Shown piece by piece: positions 51,702-59,440 of a DNA stretch of 64,000 bases. Position numbers and translations under genes: made by a program. The stretch comes from Comamonadaceae bacterium (lineage in GTDB: Bacteria; Pseudomonadota; Gammaproteobacteria; Burkholderiales; Burkholderiaceae_C), in the NCBI GenBank assembly GCA_003599455.1, contig QZKF01000031.1, positions 42,121 through 106,120 on the forward strand. The letters run 5' to 3'. Under the pieces are notes generated by a model. The model had not been told where the DNA came from. It ran no database searches and was given only the letters and a program-made list of their open reading frames with translations. Every line of letters begins with the position of its first letter. The first letter of the stretch is position 1.

Positions 51702-52952
51702 TCAGGCCTCCAGCGCGCCGGCCTGCGCGCGCGCGCGGCGGGCGCAAGGCCAGTCCCAGGGCTTGACGATGGGCGCGATCTCGCGCGCCACCGCCTCCAG
51801 GTGCTCCAGCTCGGCCTCGGTCAGCGCCGCATTGAGCGTGAGCCGCACCAGCGCGCGCTTGCTGCTGGTGGCGGGGGCACAAAAGATCGCACCGAACACG
51901 CCGCGGGTTTCCAGCTCGTCGCGCAGGCGCATGGTGTCCGGCTCGGTGCCGGCTTCCAGCGCGATGATCTGCTCCGTGCCGTGGTGGAGCGGGTAGCCCA
52001 GGCCGCCGAGGGTGTCGCGCACCCGCTGCGTGATGGCTTTGAGGCGATCGCGCTCCGCGTCGGCCTTCTGCAGCACGCCGACGGTGGCCTTGAGGCCCGC
52101 CACCTCATGCGGCAGCAGGCACGAGCTGAAGATGTTGGGGAAACTCGAGCTCAGGATGTAGTAACGCATGCTGGCCGGCGCGGTGAAGAAGCCGGCGCGG
52201 CCCGCCACCGATTTGGCCAGGCTGGCCGAAATGAAATGCACGCGGTCCGTCAAACCCAGCTCGGCGCACAGCCCGGCGCCGCCCGGGCCGTGGGTACCGA
52301 GCGAATGCGATTCGTCGACCAGGATCATGCTGCCGTGCTTCTCCACCACCTCGATCATGTCCGCCAGCGGGCACACCGAGCCGGTGGTGCTGTAGACCGA
52401 GTCCACCACCACCACACCCGGGCCGTTCTTGGCCATCATCTTGTCCAGATGGGCCGCGTCGTTGTGGCGGAAGGCGTAGGCCGGCGCGCGCGCGGCATGG
52501 GCGCCTTCCCACAGCGAGGCGTGGGCCTGGGTGTCCAGGTACACCGGCGTGTGGGCGTCGGCGATCGACTGCAGCAGGCCGACGTTGGCCGAATACCCCG
52601 ACTGACAGACGAAGGCGTCCTCCTTGCCGACCCAGTCCGCCAGCGCCATCTCCAGCGCGCGCGTGGGGTGCTGCTGCAACAGGAACACGCCGGACTGGAC
52701 CACGAACTCGCTGGTCTTGGTGATGGCCTCGACCTGCGCGGCCACGATGTCCGGGTGCCCGGTGACGCCGAGGTAGTCGTTGCCGTCCAGACGCACAGCA
52801 TTGGGGCCTGGCTGGGACCCGTGAAGCACAAATTTGCCGCCCCAGGGCCCCTCCCATCGCGGTTTGAAGTCCCGTTCGATGCGCTGGACGAGGTTCGCCG
52901 ACAATGGCGGGTTCCGAAAGACGGCAGCGGGGGCTCGTTCCAGCGTTTCCAT
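51702..52952 (-). CDS. lqsA: CqsA/LqsA-like alpha-hydroxyketone autoinducer synthase (alpha-oxoamine synthase family)
   Basis: 416 residues, PLP-dependent. The PLP lysine is K247 in ISASLAKSVAGRAGF, the PLP-N1 Asp is D213 in LVDESHSLGTHGPGGAG, and VLHGSQPGPNAVRLDGNDYLGVTGHPDIVAAQ and YSTTGSVCPLADM fit the alpha-oxoamine synthases. The start MxxL...KPRWEGPWGGKFVLHGSQ and the SLAKS-FAGRAGF context match LqsA/CqsA rather than BioF or Kbl. AAGGAG is 6 bp before the ATG. It would condense an acyl-CoA with an amino acid to make the hydroxyketone precursor. Confidence 0.88.
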   Translation of the reverse strand: METLERAPAAVFRNPPLSANLVQRIERDFKPRWEGPWGGKFVLHGSQPGPNAVRLDGNDYLGVTGHPDIVAAQVEAITKTSEFVVQSGVFLLQQHPTRALEMALADWVGKEDAFVCQSGYSANVGLLQSIADAHTPVYLDTQAHASLWEGAHAARAPAYAFRHNDAAHLDKMMAKNGPGVVVVDSVYSTTGSVCPLADMIEVVEKHGSMILVDESHSLGTHGPGGAGLCAELGLTDRVHFISASLAKSVAGRAGFFTAPASMRYYILSSSFPNIFSSCLLPHEVAGLKATVGVLQKADAERDRLKAITQRVRDTLGGLGYPLHHGTEQIIALEAGTEPDTMRLRDELETRGVFGAIFCAPATSSKRALVRLTLNAALTEAELEHLEAVAREIAPIVKPWDWPCARRARAQAGALEA

Positions 52953-53015
52953 GGAGTTCTCCTTTGCGGATAGAAAACCCCATTGAAAAAAGAAATCCGT
53001 GAAAAATCACACGAA

Positions 53016-53035
53016 CCCTGTCAGGTCTGACAGGG
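53016..53035. promoter_or_regulatory. Dyad CCCTGTCA-GGTC-TGACAGGG upstream of lqsA
   Basis: A perfect 8-bp inverted repeat with a 4-bp spacer, 64-83 bp before the lqsA start codon and after the dioxygenase-rhodanese gene. It could be an operator or part of the upstream gene's terminator; the U-rich tract expected of a terminator is not adjacent. Confidence 0.5.
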
Positions 53036-53059
53036 GTTGTGACGCTTTCTACTCAAGTT

Positions 53060-53076
53060 TCGGTCGTTTGGACCGA
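53060..53076. promoter_or_regulatory. Second dyad TCGGTC-N5-GACCGA upstream of lqsA
   Basis: A 6-bp inverted repeat with a 5-bp spacer, 24 bp from the first dyad, in the same gap between the lqsA and rhodanese-fusion genes. Either a second operator or the terminator hairpin of the upstream gene. Confidence 0.4.
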
Positions 53077-53120
53077 CAAGCGGCGATGCAGCCGTGCAAC
53101 AGCGACCGTCGCCCGACGCT

Positions 53121-54245
53121 TCAGTTCTGGCGCCAGGGCAGTCCGCGGTACCGCCAACCACCTTTGTGGCCCCGGTGGGCATCGCCATCGGGATCGCCCT
53201 CGAAGCCTTCAAGAATGTTGTAGGCCTCGATGCCCAGTTCGGTGGCGCGCTTGGCGGCCGCGATGGAACGCACGCCGCTGCGGCACAGCAAAACCACCCG
53301 TTTGCCACCAGCCGCCTCCCGGACCTGCTGGTCAAAGGCGGGGTTCATGGCCATGCCGGGCCATTGCTTCCAGGCCACCGGCACCGCCCCGGGCACGAAC
53401 CCCACCCACTCGCGCTCGGCATCGGTGCGCACGTCCACCAGCACCGCCTCGCCGGATTGCGTCCACCGCCAGGCCAGTTCGGGCGACACGTCGCCGGCGT
53501 AGCTGCCCTGGTGCGCCCCCGCCGCGGGCAGCGGGCGCATCTGCAGCGCACCGTCGGCGTCGTGCCGCAGGCCCGAACTCAGGTTGGCCGGCACGGCCTC
53601 GTCGATGCGCTTGGGTCGGGGCAGGTTGAGCGAGCCCATCAGCGCGACGAACTCGGCCTCGGTCTTGCCCGCCACGCGCGTGTTGGTGGTTTTCTCGCGG
53701 CCGATGCTGGAGCAGCTGCGACCCTGGTAGTCGTGGCCGGGCCAGACAATGGTGTCGTCCGGCAAGGCGAACAGCACCTGCGTGATGCTGTGGTACAGCG
53801 CTTCGGCGCTGCCCGACTGGAAGTCGGTGCGGCCGCAGCCGTTGATGAGCAGCGTGTCGCCGGTGAACACGTGGTCGCGCCAGACGAAGCTCATGCTGCC
53901 GGCCGTGTGGCCGGGCGTGTGCAGGGCCGTCATCACCTCATCGCCGAACTTCAGCGTGTCGCCGTGCTGGAGTTGCACGCCCGCCGTGCCGATGCCGCAA
54001 CCCTGGGGCGCCGCGGTCCTGGCCCCCGCCAGTTCGGCCAGGCGGCCCGCGCTGGTGATGTGGTCGGCGTGGGCGTGGGTTTCCACCGTCCAGACCAGCT
54101 TCAGGCCGTACTCCCGCAAAGTCGCCAGATCGCGATCGATCTGCTCGTCGACCGGATCGATGATGAGGGCCTCACGGCTGAGCTGATCGAACAGCACATA
54201 CGTAAAGGTGCTGGAGGCGGGGTCAAACAACTGGATCGGTTTCAT
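53121..54245 (-). CDS. Persulfide dioxygenase-rhodanese fusion (PRF)
   Basis: 374 residues from ATG 54245, chosen because GAGGG lies 6 bp before it; the ATG 6 bp upstream would touch that sequence. N-terminal metallo-beta-lactamase (ETHE1-type) domain: THAHADH (H57, H59, D61, H62), GHT (H113) and TGD (D130), an Fe(II) site for oxidising glutathione persulfide. C-terminal rhodanese: CRSGVRS with active Cys C321. This matches the Burkholderia PRF, which couples persulfide oxidation and sulfur transfer. Genomic context gives no partner. Confidence 0.92.
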   Translation of the reverse strand: MKPIQLFDPASSTFTYVLFDQLSREALIIDPVDEQIDRDLATLREYGLKLVWTVETHAHADHITSAGRLAELAGARTAAPQGCGIGTAGVQLQHGDTLKFGDEVMTALHTPGHTAGSMSFVWRDHVFTGDTLLINGCGRTDFQSGSAEALYHSITQVLFALPDDTIVWPGHDYQGRSCSSIGREKTTNTRVAGKTEAEFVALMGSLNLPRPKRIDEAVPANLSSGLRHDADGALQMRPLPAAGAHQGSYAGDVSPELAWRWTQSGEAVLVDVRTDAEREWVGFVPGAVPVAWKQWPGMAMNPAFDQQVREAAGGKRVVLLCRSGVRSIAAAKRATELGIEAYNILEGFEGDPDGDAHRGHKGGWRYRGLPWRQN

Positions 54246-54561
54246 GGGCATCCCTCGGCAAGCGCGTGCTCGGAACCGTCGCGCAGGACAGTCGTCTCGC
54301 TTCGGCCTCCATCATGCCCCAGCCCGAATGGCCCGCCGGCCTGGCCGGCCGCGACCGCGACAGCAGGAAGGCCTCAGGGCGCTCCATACAAATTTTCAAT
54401 ACCAGGTAGAGAATTTTTCACGCCCTCCATTTGGCGGCGCATCCAAGGGAAAACAAGCACTTGCGGCCCCCGCATGGTGCGTGGTCGGTGAAAACCCTGC
54501 GCAGGCCGCCCACACCTTGGGCGCATCATCAGCGGCTTATCAACCCGACTGGAGACACCAG
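54246..54561. other. Non-coding gap between PRF and the TRAP operon
   Basis: About 316 bp without a supportable gene. The left third is GC-rich, then an AT-rich island (54388-54460, with AATTTTCAATAC and GAGAATTTTTCA) likely holds promoters for the PRF gene and the TRAP genes. No inverted repeat stands out. Confidence 0.6.
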
Positions 54562-55680
54562 ATGACCGACAAGAAAACCGCCACGTCGCGCCGAGGCATG
54601 CTCAAGGGCGCAGCCGTCGCAGCGGGCGCCATGTCCGTGCCCATGATTGCCACGGCACAGACCACCACCCTGCGTTTCCAGAGCACCTGGCCTTCGAAGG
54701 ACATCTTCCACGAGTACGCCCAGGACTTCGCCAAGAAGGTCAACGACATGGCCGGCGGCCGTCTGAAGATCGAAGTGCTGCCCTCGGGCGCGGTGGTGCC
54801 GGCCTTCCAGCTGCTCGAAGCCGTGGCCAAGGGCACGCTCGACGGCGGCCATGGTGTGGTGGCCTACCACTACGGCAAGAACTCGGCCCTGGCCCTGTGG
54901 GGCTCGGGCCCGGCCTATGGCATGGACCCCAACATGGTGCTGGCCTGGCACAACTACGGCGGCGGCAAGGCCCTGCTGGAAGAGATCTACACCAGCCTGA
55001 ACCTGGACGTGACCTCGTACCTCTACGGCCCCATGCCCACGCAGCCGCTGGGCTGGTTCAAGAAGCCGGTGGCCAAGGTCGCCGACATGAAGGGCCTGAA
55101 GTTCCGCACCGTGGGCCTGGCGGTGGACGTGTTCACCAAGATGGGCACCGCGGTGAACCCGCTGCCCGGTGGCGAGATCGTGCCCGCGCTGGACCGTGGC
55201 CTGATCGACGCGGCCGAGTTCAACAACGCGACCAGCGACCGCCTGCTGGGCTTCCCCGACGTGGTGAAGAACTGCATGCTGCAGAGCTTCCACCAGAGCG
55301 GCGAGCAGTTCGAGATCCTGTTCAACAAGACCAAGCTCAACGCCCTGCCGGCCGAGGTCAAGGCCATCGTCGACTACGCGGTGCAGGCCGCCAGCGCCGA
55401 CATGAGCTGGAAGGCCATCCAGCGCAACTCGCAAGACTACATCGAGCTGAAGAAGGCCGGCGTGAAGTTCTACAAGACGCCCGATCCGATCCTGCGCGCC
55501 CAGCTCACCGCCTGGGACGAGACCATCGCCGAGAAGGCCAAGACCAACCCGATCTTCCAGAAAGTGCTGGACTCGCAGAAGGCATTCGCCCAGCGCGCTG
55601 GCCAATGGCAGAACGACTACATGGTCGACTTCAAGATGGCGTACAACCACTACTTCGGCAAAGGCGCCAAGAAGAGCTGA
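54562..55680 (+). CDS. dctP: TRAP transporter substrate-binding protein DctP
   Basis: 372 residues. Twin-arginine-like leader (TSRRGMLKGAAVAAGAMSVPMIATAQ), then TTTLRFQSTWPSKDIFHEYAQDFAKKVNDMAGGRLKIEVLPSGAVVPAFQLLEAVAKGTLDGGHGVVAYHYGKN, the DctP fold. FRTVGLAVDVFTKMG and the conserved Arg in KFRTVG bind a carboxylate. Periplasmic receptor for a C4-dicarboxylate, 2-oxo acid or related compound; the specific ligand cannot be told from sequence. A terminator-like hairpin follows it before dctQ. Confidence 0.93.
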   Translation: MTDKKTATSRRGMLKGAAVAAGAMSVPMIATAQTTTLRFQSTWPSKDIFHEYAQDFAKKVNDMAGGRLKIEVLPSGAVVPAFQLLEAVAKGTLDGGHGVVAYHYGKNSALALWGSGPAYGMDPNMVLAWHNYGGGKALLEEIYTSLNLDVTSYLYGPMPTQPLGWFKKPVAKVADMKGLKFRTVGLAVDVFTKMGTAVNPLPGGEIVPALDRGLIDAAEFNNATSDRLLGFPDVVKNCMLQSFHQSGEQFEILFNKTKLNALPAEVKAIVDYAVQAASADMSWKAIQRNSQDYIELKKAGVKFYKTPDPILRAQLTAWDETIAEKAKTNPIFQKVLDSQKAFAQRAGQWQNDYMVDFKMAYNHYFGKGAKKS

Positions 55681-55699
55681 AGCTCGGGGCGCTGCAAGG

Positions 55700-55727
55700 G
55701 GGGCGCCGCGGGCGCCCCTTTCTGTTT
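55700..55727 (+). terminator. Partial terminator/attenuator between dctP and dctQ
   Basis: Perfect 8-bp stem GGGGCGCC-GCG-GGCGCCCC followed by TTTCTGTTT. Located inside the TRAP operon, it would let the binding protein be made in excess over the permeases. Confidence 0.75.
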
Positions 55728-55739
55728 CTGGAAATTCAC

Positions 55740-56357
55740 ATGCAAAAACTACTACTGGCCGTTGACAGGCTGTCGACCTGGTTCGGCAAGGCCTGCGCCT
55801 GGAGCGTCATCGCGCTCACGCTGCTGATCAGCTGGGAGGTGTTCTCCCGGTACGTGCTCAACACCCCCCACGCCTGGGTGCTCGATGCCCAGATCATGCT
55901 GTACGGCGTGCTGTTCATGACCGCAGGCGCCTACACCCTGGCCAAGAGCGGCCACGTGCGCGGTGACGTGCTCTACGGCTTCTTCCAGCCGCGCACCCAG
56001 GCCGCCATCGACCTCACCCTGTACATCCTCTTTTTCCTGCCCGGCATCGTGGCCCTCACCTACGCAGGCTGGTTTTTCGCCAACGAATCGCTGGCCATCC
56101 GCGAGCAGACCTTCAACGCCGACCCGTTGCCGGTGTACCCGTTCAAGTTCGTGGTGCCGATCGCCGGCGCGGTCCTGCTGCTGCAGGGTCTGGTGGAAAT
56201 CATCCGCTGCGTCATGTGCCTGCAGACCGGCGAATGGCCTTCGCGCGAAGTCGACGTGGAAGAAGTGGACGTGGACAAACTCAAGGAAATGGTGAACGTG
56301 AAAGATGCCGACATTGAAGCGCTGGACAGCCTCGTGATGAAGAAAGGCGGCCAGTGA
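55740..56357 (+). CDS. dctQ: TRAP transporter small permease DctQ
   Basis: 205 residues, four membrane helices (ACAWSVIALTLLISWEVFSRYVL; DAQIMLYGVLFMTAGAYTLA; DLTLYILFFLPGIVALTYAGWFF; FKFVVPIAGAVLLLQGLVEIIRCV), of which VFSRYVL and HVRGDVLY are DctQ signatures. An acidic C-terminal tail (DVEEVDVDKLKEMVNVKDADIEALDSL) is longer than usual and may contact the large permease. Its stop overlaps the dctM start by one base. Confidence 0.93.
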   Translation: MQKLLLAVDRLSTWFGKACAWSVIALTLLISWEVFSRYVLNTPHAWVLDAQIMLYGVLFMTAGAYTLAKSGHVRGDVLYGFFQPRTQAAIDLTLYILFFLPGIVALTYAGWFFANESLAIREQTFNADPLPVYPFKFVVPIAGAVLLLQGLVEIIRCVMCLQTGEWPSREVDVEEVDVDKLKEMVNVKDADIEALDSLVMKKGGQ

Positions 56358-58366
56358 TGCGCATACGCAAGGAACTCTGGTTCGGCTTCTCGCTGATGGC
56401 CCTCATCGGCGCGGCGGCCCTCACGATGGTGTTCAGCGTGGACACCATGACCAACGGCCACTACGGCCTGCTCATGCTCTCGCTGGTGGTCGTGGCCATC
56501 ATGCTGGGCTTTCCCACCGCCTTCACCCTCATGGGCATGGGCATGATGTTCGCGTTCTTCGCTTACCACTCGGGCGACCAGAGCGCGGCAGGCGCCATGA
56601 AGCAGACGCTGGACCTGATGGTGCAGCGCGCGTTCTCGGTGATGGGCAACGACGTGCTGATCTCGATCCCGCTGTTCGTGTTCATGGGTTACCTCGTGGA
56701 ACGCGCCAACCTGATCGACAAGCTGTTCCGCAGCCTGCACCTGGCCCTGGCCCGCGTGCCGGGTTCGCTGGGCGTGGCCACGCTGGTGACCTGCGCGGTG
56801 TTCGCCACCGCCACCGGCATCGTGGGCGCGGTCGTCACGCTGATGGGCCTGCTGGCCTTGCCGCAGATGCTGCGCGCGGGCTACGACGTGCGACTGTCCG
56901 CCGGTGTCATCACGGCCGGCGGCTGCCTGGGTATCCTGATCCCGCCCTCGGTGCTGCTGATCGTGTACGGCGCCACCGCCGGCGTGTCGGTGGTGCAGCT
57001 GTACGCGGGTGCGTTCTTCCCCGGCATCATGCTGGCCGGCCTGTACATCCTGTACGTGATCATCATGGCCAAGGTCAAGCCGGCCTGGGCACCGCCGCTG
57101 ACCGCCGCGCAGCGTTTCGTGCCCCTGCCGGCACCGCTGACCGCCATCGGCGCCACCGGTGATGGCTGGGCCGTGTCCAAACTGATCAAGGCCCTGAACG
57201 GCAAGCGCAACCAGGACGTGTCCACCCGATACCTGCTGGGCCAGCTCGGCATCGCGCTGCTGCCGGCGATCCTGTTCGCCGCGGTCGCCTTTGCCAGCTA
57301 CCAGAGCGCCACCACGGTGGTGCCGGTGGAGACCTACGAAGAGTTGCAGCCCATGGGTGCCGGCTCCACCGTCGACGAGAACACCAACGAAGGCGGACTC
57401 GCCGAGCCCGAAGCAGAAGCCGAAGAGGGCGGCCTGGCCGAACCACCGTCCGATGACGCCGTGGCCGAACCACCGGATGCCAAGGCAGACGCTGTGGCCG
57501 AGCCCCCCGGCGCCGAGCCCGCGGCCCCTGCAGCCGCCAGCGCGGCCGTGGCTGAACCACCGGCGGCAGCCGCCCCCGCGGGCGAGGCCGCCGAGCCCGC
57601 AGCCACCACCAAGCCCGCCTCCACGGGCTTCTGGATCGGCCTGGCCGTGGGCCTGCTGGCCATGGTGATCTTCTACGCCATCCTGAGCTTCACGCGGCTG
57701 GAAGTCTTCAAGATGCTGCTCTCCAGCTTCTTCCCGTTGCTGGTGCTGATCCTGGCGGTGCTGGGTTCGATCGTCTTCGGCCTGGCCACCCCCACCGAAG
57801 CCGCTGCGGTCGGCGCCTTCGGGGGTTTCATTCTCGCTGCGGCCTACCGCCAGCTCACCTTCAATGTGGTGAAGGAAAGCGTGTTCCTCACCGCCAAGAC
57901 CAGCGCCATGGTGTGCTGGCTGTTCGTGGGCTCGGCGATCTTCTCGGCGGCGTTCGCATTGCTGGGCGGGCAGGAGCTGGTGGAGACCTGGGTGCTGAGC
58001 ATGAACCTGTCCAAGACCGAGTTCCTGATCCTCTCGCAGGCGCTGATCTTCGTGCTGGGCTGGCCGCTGGAGTGGACCGAGATCATCGTGATCTTCATGC
58101 CCATCTTCATTCCGCTGCTCGACAACTTCGGCGTGGACCCGCTGTTCTTCGGCCTGCTCGTGGCGCTGAACCTGCAGACCGCCTTCCTCAGCCCACCGGT
58201 GGCCATGGCCGCGTTCTACCTGAAGGGCGTCTCGCCCAAGCATGTGACGCTGAACCAGATCTTTGCCGGCATGCTGCCGTTCATGGGCATCCAGATCCTG
58301 GCCATCGTGTTGCTGTACCAGTTCCCGGCCATCGGCCTCTGGCTGCCGCAGGTGCTGTACCGCTGA
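56357..58366 (+). CDS. dctM: TRAP transporter large permease DctM with a long low-complexity insert
   Basis: 669 residues, about 240 more than a standard DctM. The first half has [53 protein letters not shown] and [25 protein letters not shown]; the second half has [32 protein letters not shown] and [14 protein letters not shown]. Between them, from residue ~328 to ~425, is a stretch rich in Ala, Glu and Pro with repeats of the form AEPP ([26 protein letters not shown]). It is flanked by membrane helices and the frame is intact, so it is an expressed loop, not a frameshift. Operon of dctP-dctQ-dctM with the terminator at 58396. Confidence 0.9.
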   Translation: MRIRKELWFGFSLMALIGAAALTMVFSVDTMTNGHYGLLMLSLVVVAIMLGFPTAFTLMGMGMMFAFFAYHSGDQSAAGAMKQTLDLMVQRAFSVMGNDVLISIPLFVFMGYLVERANLIDKLFRSLHLALARVPGSLGVATLVTCAVFATATGIVGAVVTLMGLLALPQMLRAGYDVRLSAGVITAGGCLGILIPPSVLLIVYGATAGVSVVQLYAGAFFPGIMLAGLYILYVIIMAKVKPAWAPPLTAAQRFVPLPAPLTAIGATGDGWAVSKLIKALNGKRNQDVSTRYLLGQLGIALLPAILFAAVAFASYQSATTVVPVETYEELQPMGAGSTVDENTNEGGLAEPEAEAEEGGLAEPPSDDAVAEPPDAKADAVAEPPGAEPAAPAAASAAVAEPPAAAAPAGEAAEPAATTKPASTGFWIGLAVGLLAMVIFYAILSFTRLEVFKMLLSSFFPLLVLILAVLGSIVFGLATPTEAAAVGAFGGFILAAAYRQLTFNVVKESVFLTAKTSAMVCWLFVGSAIFSAAFALLGGQELVETWVLSMNLSKTEFLILSQALIFVLGWPLEWTEIIVIFMPIFIPLLDNFGVDPLFFGLLVALNLQTAFLSPPVAMAAFYLKGVSPKHVTLNQIFAGMLPFMGIQILAIVLLYQFPAIGLWLPQVLYR

Positions 58367-58395
58367 TCCGGGGGCCCCGACCGACACCTTCCCCA

Positions 58396-58418
58396 GGGGC
58401 GCTTCGGCGCCCCTTTTT
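58396..58418 (+). terminator. Rho-independent terminator of the TRAP operon
   Basis: Stem GGGGCGC-TTCG-GCGCCCC with the very stable TTCG tetraloop, directly followed by TTTTT, 30 bp after the dctM stop. Confidence 0.92.
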
Positions 58419-58439
58419 CTGGCGAATCGGGTTAACATT

Positions 58440-58455
58440 ACGTTTACGTAAACGT
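58440..58455. promoter_or_regulatory. Perfect 16-bp palindrome ACGTTTACGTAAACGT upstream of the ppk2-icmF operon
   Basis: A perfect dyad 53-68 bp before the ppk2 start, in the only AT-rich stretch of the gap. It resembles the TTTACGTWWACGTAAA-type sites I recall for LiuR, the MerR-family regulator of branched-chain amino-acid genes, which would fit an isobutyryl-CoA mutase in the operon. Which protein binds is inference. Confidence 0.7.
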
Positions 58456-58507
58456 CAACTGAACGGATGCGCGAAGAATCGCACCAGCGAACCGCCCGGA
58501 GACCCGC

Positions 58508-59440
58508 ATGCCACGTCCGAAAATTGCCCCCCTGCCCTTCCCGCCCGCGGCCATCCGCGCGGGCCAGCGCAGCGCATGGCGCGGCTGGCAGATCGAGCCG
58601 TCGGACGCAGCCTCGCCCACTCGCAAGGTGTCGCTCAAGCCACTCAAGCCCGACGCCAAACCCTTTTCCAGCGGCGACAAGGCGGCGGACCAGGCCACCG
58701 TGCAGACCATCGCCGCAGAGCTCGACGGCCTGCAGGACATGTTCTACGCCGACGCCCGCTTCAAGCTGCTGGTGGTGCTGCAAGGCACCGACACCTCGGG
58801 CAAGGACGGCACGGTGCGTGGCGTGTTCGCGCGCACCAGCCCGCTGGGCGTGCACACCGTGGGCTGGAAAGCGCCCACCGAAGCCGAGCGCGACCACGAC
58901 TACCTCTGGCGCATCCACCAGAAGATGCCCGGCGCGGGCGAGATCATGGTGTTCAACCGCAGCCACTACGAAGACGTGCTGGTGCCGGTGGTCAACGGCT
59001 GGATCACGCCGCAGCAGACCCGCCAGCGCTACCAGCACATCAACGATTTCGAGCGCCTGCTGGCCGAGACCGGCACCGTGATCCTGAAGTTCATGCTGCA
59101 CATCGGCCTGGAGGAGCAGGGCAAGCGGCTGCAGGAGCGCATCGACGACCCGGGCAAGCACTGGAAATTCAGCCTGGGCGACCTCGAGGTGCGCAAGCAA
59201 TGGGCCGACTACCAGCGTGCCTACGAAGCGCTGCTGGGCGCGACCAGCACCCCCTGGGCACCCTGGACCGTGGTGCCCGCCGACTCCAAGACCCACCGCA
59301 ACCTGATGATCGCCACCATCGTGCGCGACACGCTCAAGGCGCTGGGCCTGCGCTACCCACCCGAAGACCCCGCGCTGGCCGGCCTGCGCATCGACCAGGC
59401 CACCCCCGGCAAACGACCCCGACAGAGAGAGACACCATGA
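58508..59440 (+). CDS. ppk2: Polyphosphate kinase 2 family protein
   Basis: 310 residues. Walker [16 protein letters not shown] (93-101), Walker B/lid region [16 protein letters not shown] (N150, R151, H153-D156) and [26 protein letters not shown], all PPK2 marks. The fold uses polyphosphate to phosphorylate nucleoside mono- or diphosphates. Class (NMP or NDP specific) cannot be read reliably here. Its stop overlaps the icmF start (ATGA), so the two are translated together, an unusual partner for a B12 mutase. Confidence 0.92.
   Translation: MPRPKIAPLPFPPAAIRAGQRSAWRGWQIEPSDAASPTRKVSLKPLKPDAKPFSSGDKAADQATVQTIAAELDGLQDMFYADARFKLLVVLQGTDTSGKDGTVRGVFARTSPLGVHTVGWKAPTEAERDHDYLWRIHQKMPGAGEIMVFNRSHYEDVLVPVVNGWITPQQTRQRYQHINDFERLLAETGTVILKFMLHIGLEEQGKRLQERIDDPGKHWKFSLGDLEVRKQWADYQRAYEALLGATSTPWAPWTVVPADSKTHRNLMIATIVRDTLKALGLRYPPEDPALAGLRIDQATPGKRPRQRETP

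Noticed and set aside
51702..52952. BioF or 2-amino-3-ketobutyrate ligase identity
   Set aside because: The start, SLAKS-FAGRAGF context and neighbours (LqsS/LqsR-like) favour the CqsA/LqsA branch; no biotin or threonine genes nearby.
57337..57632. Frameshift or assembly error in dctM
   Set aside because: The frame remains open and typical DctM motifs continue after the insert; codon use is normal.
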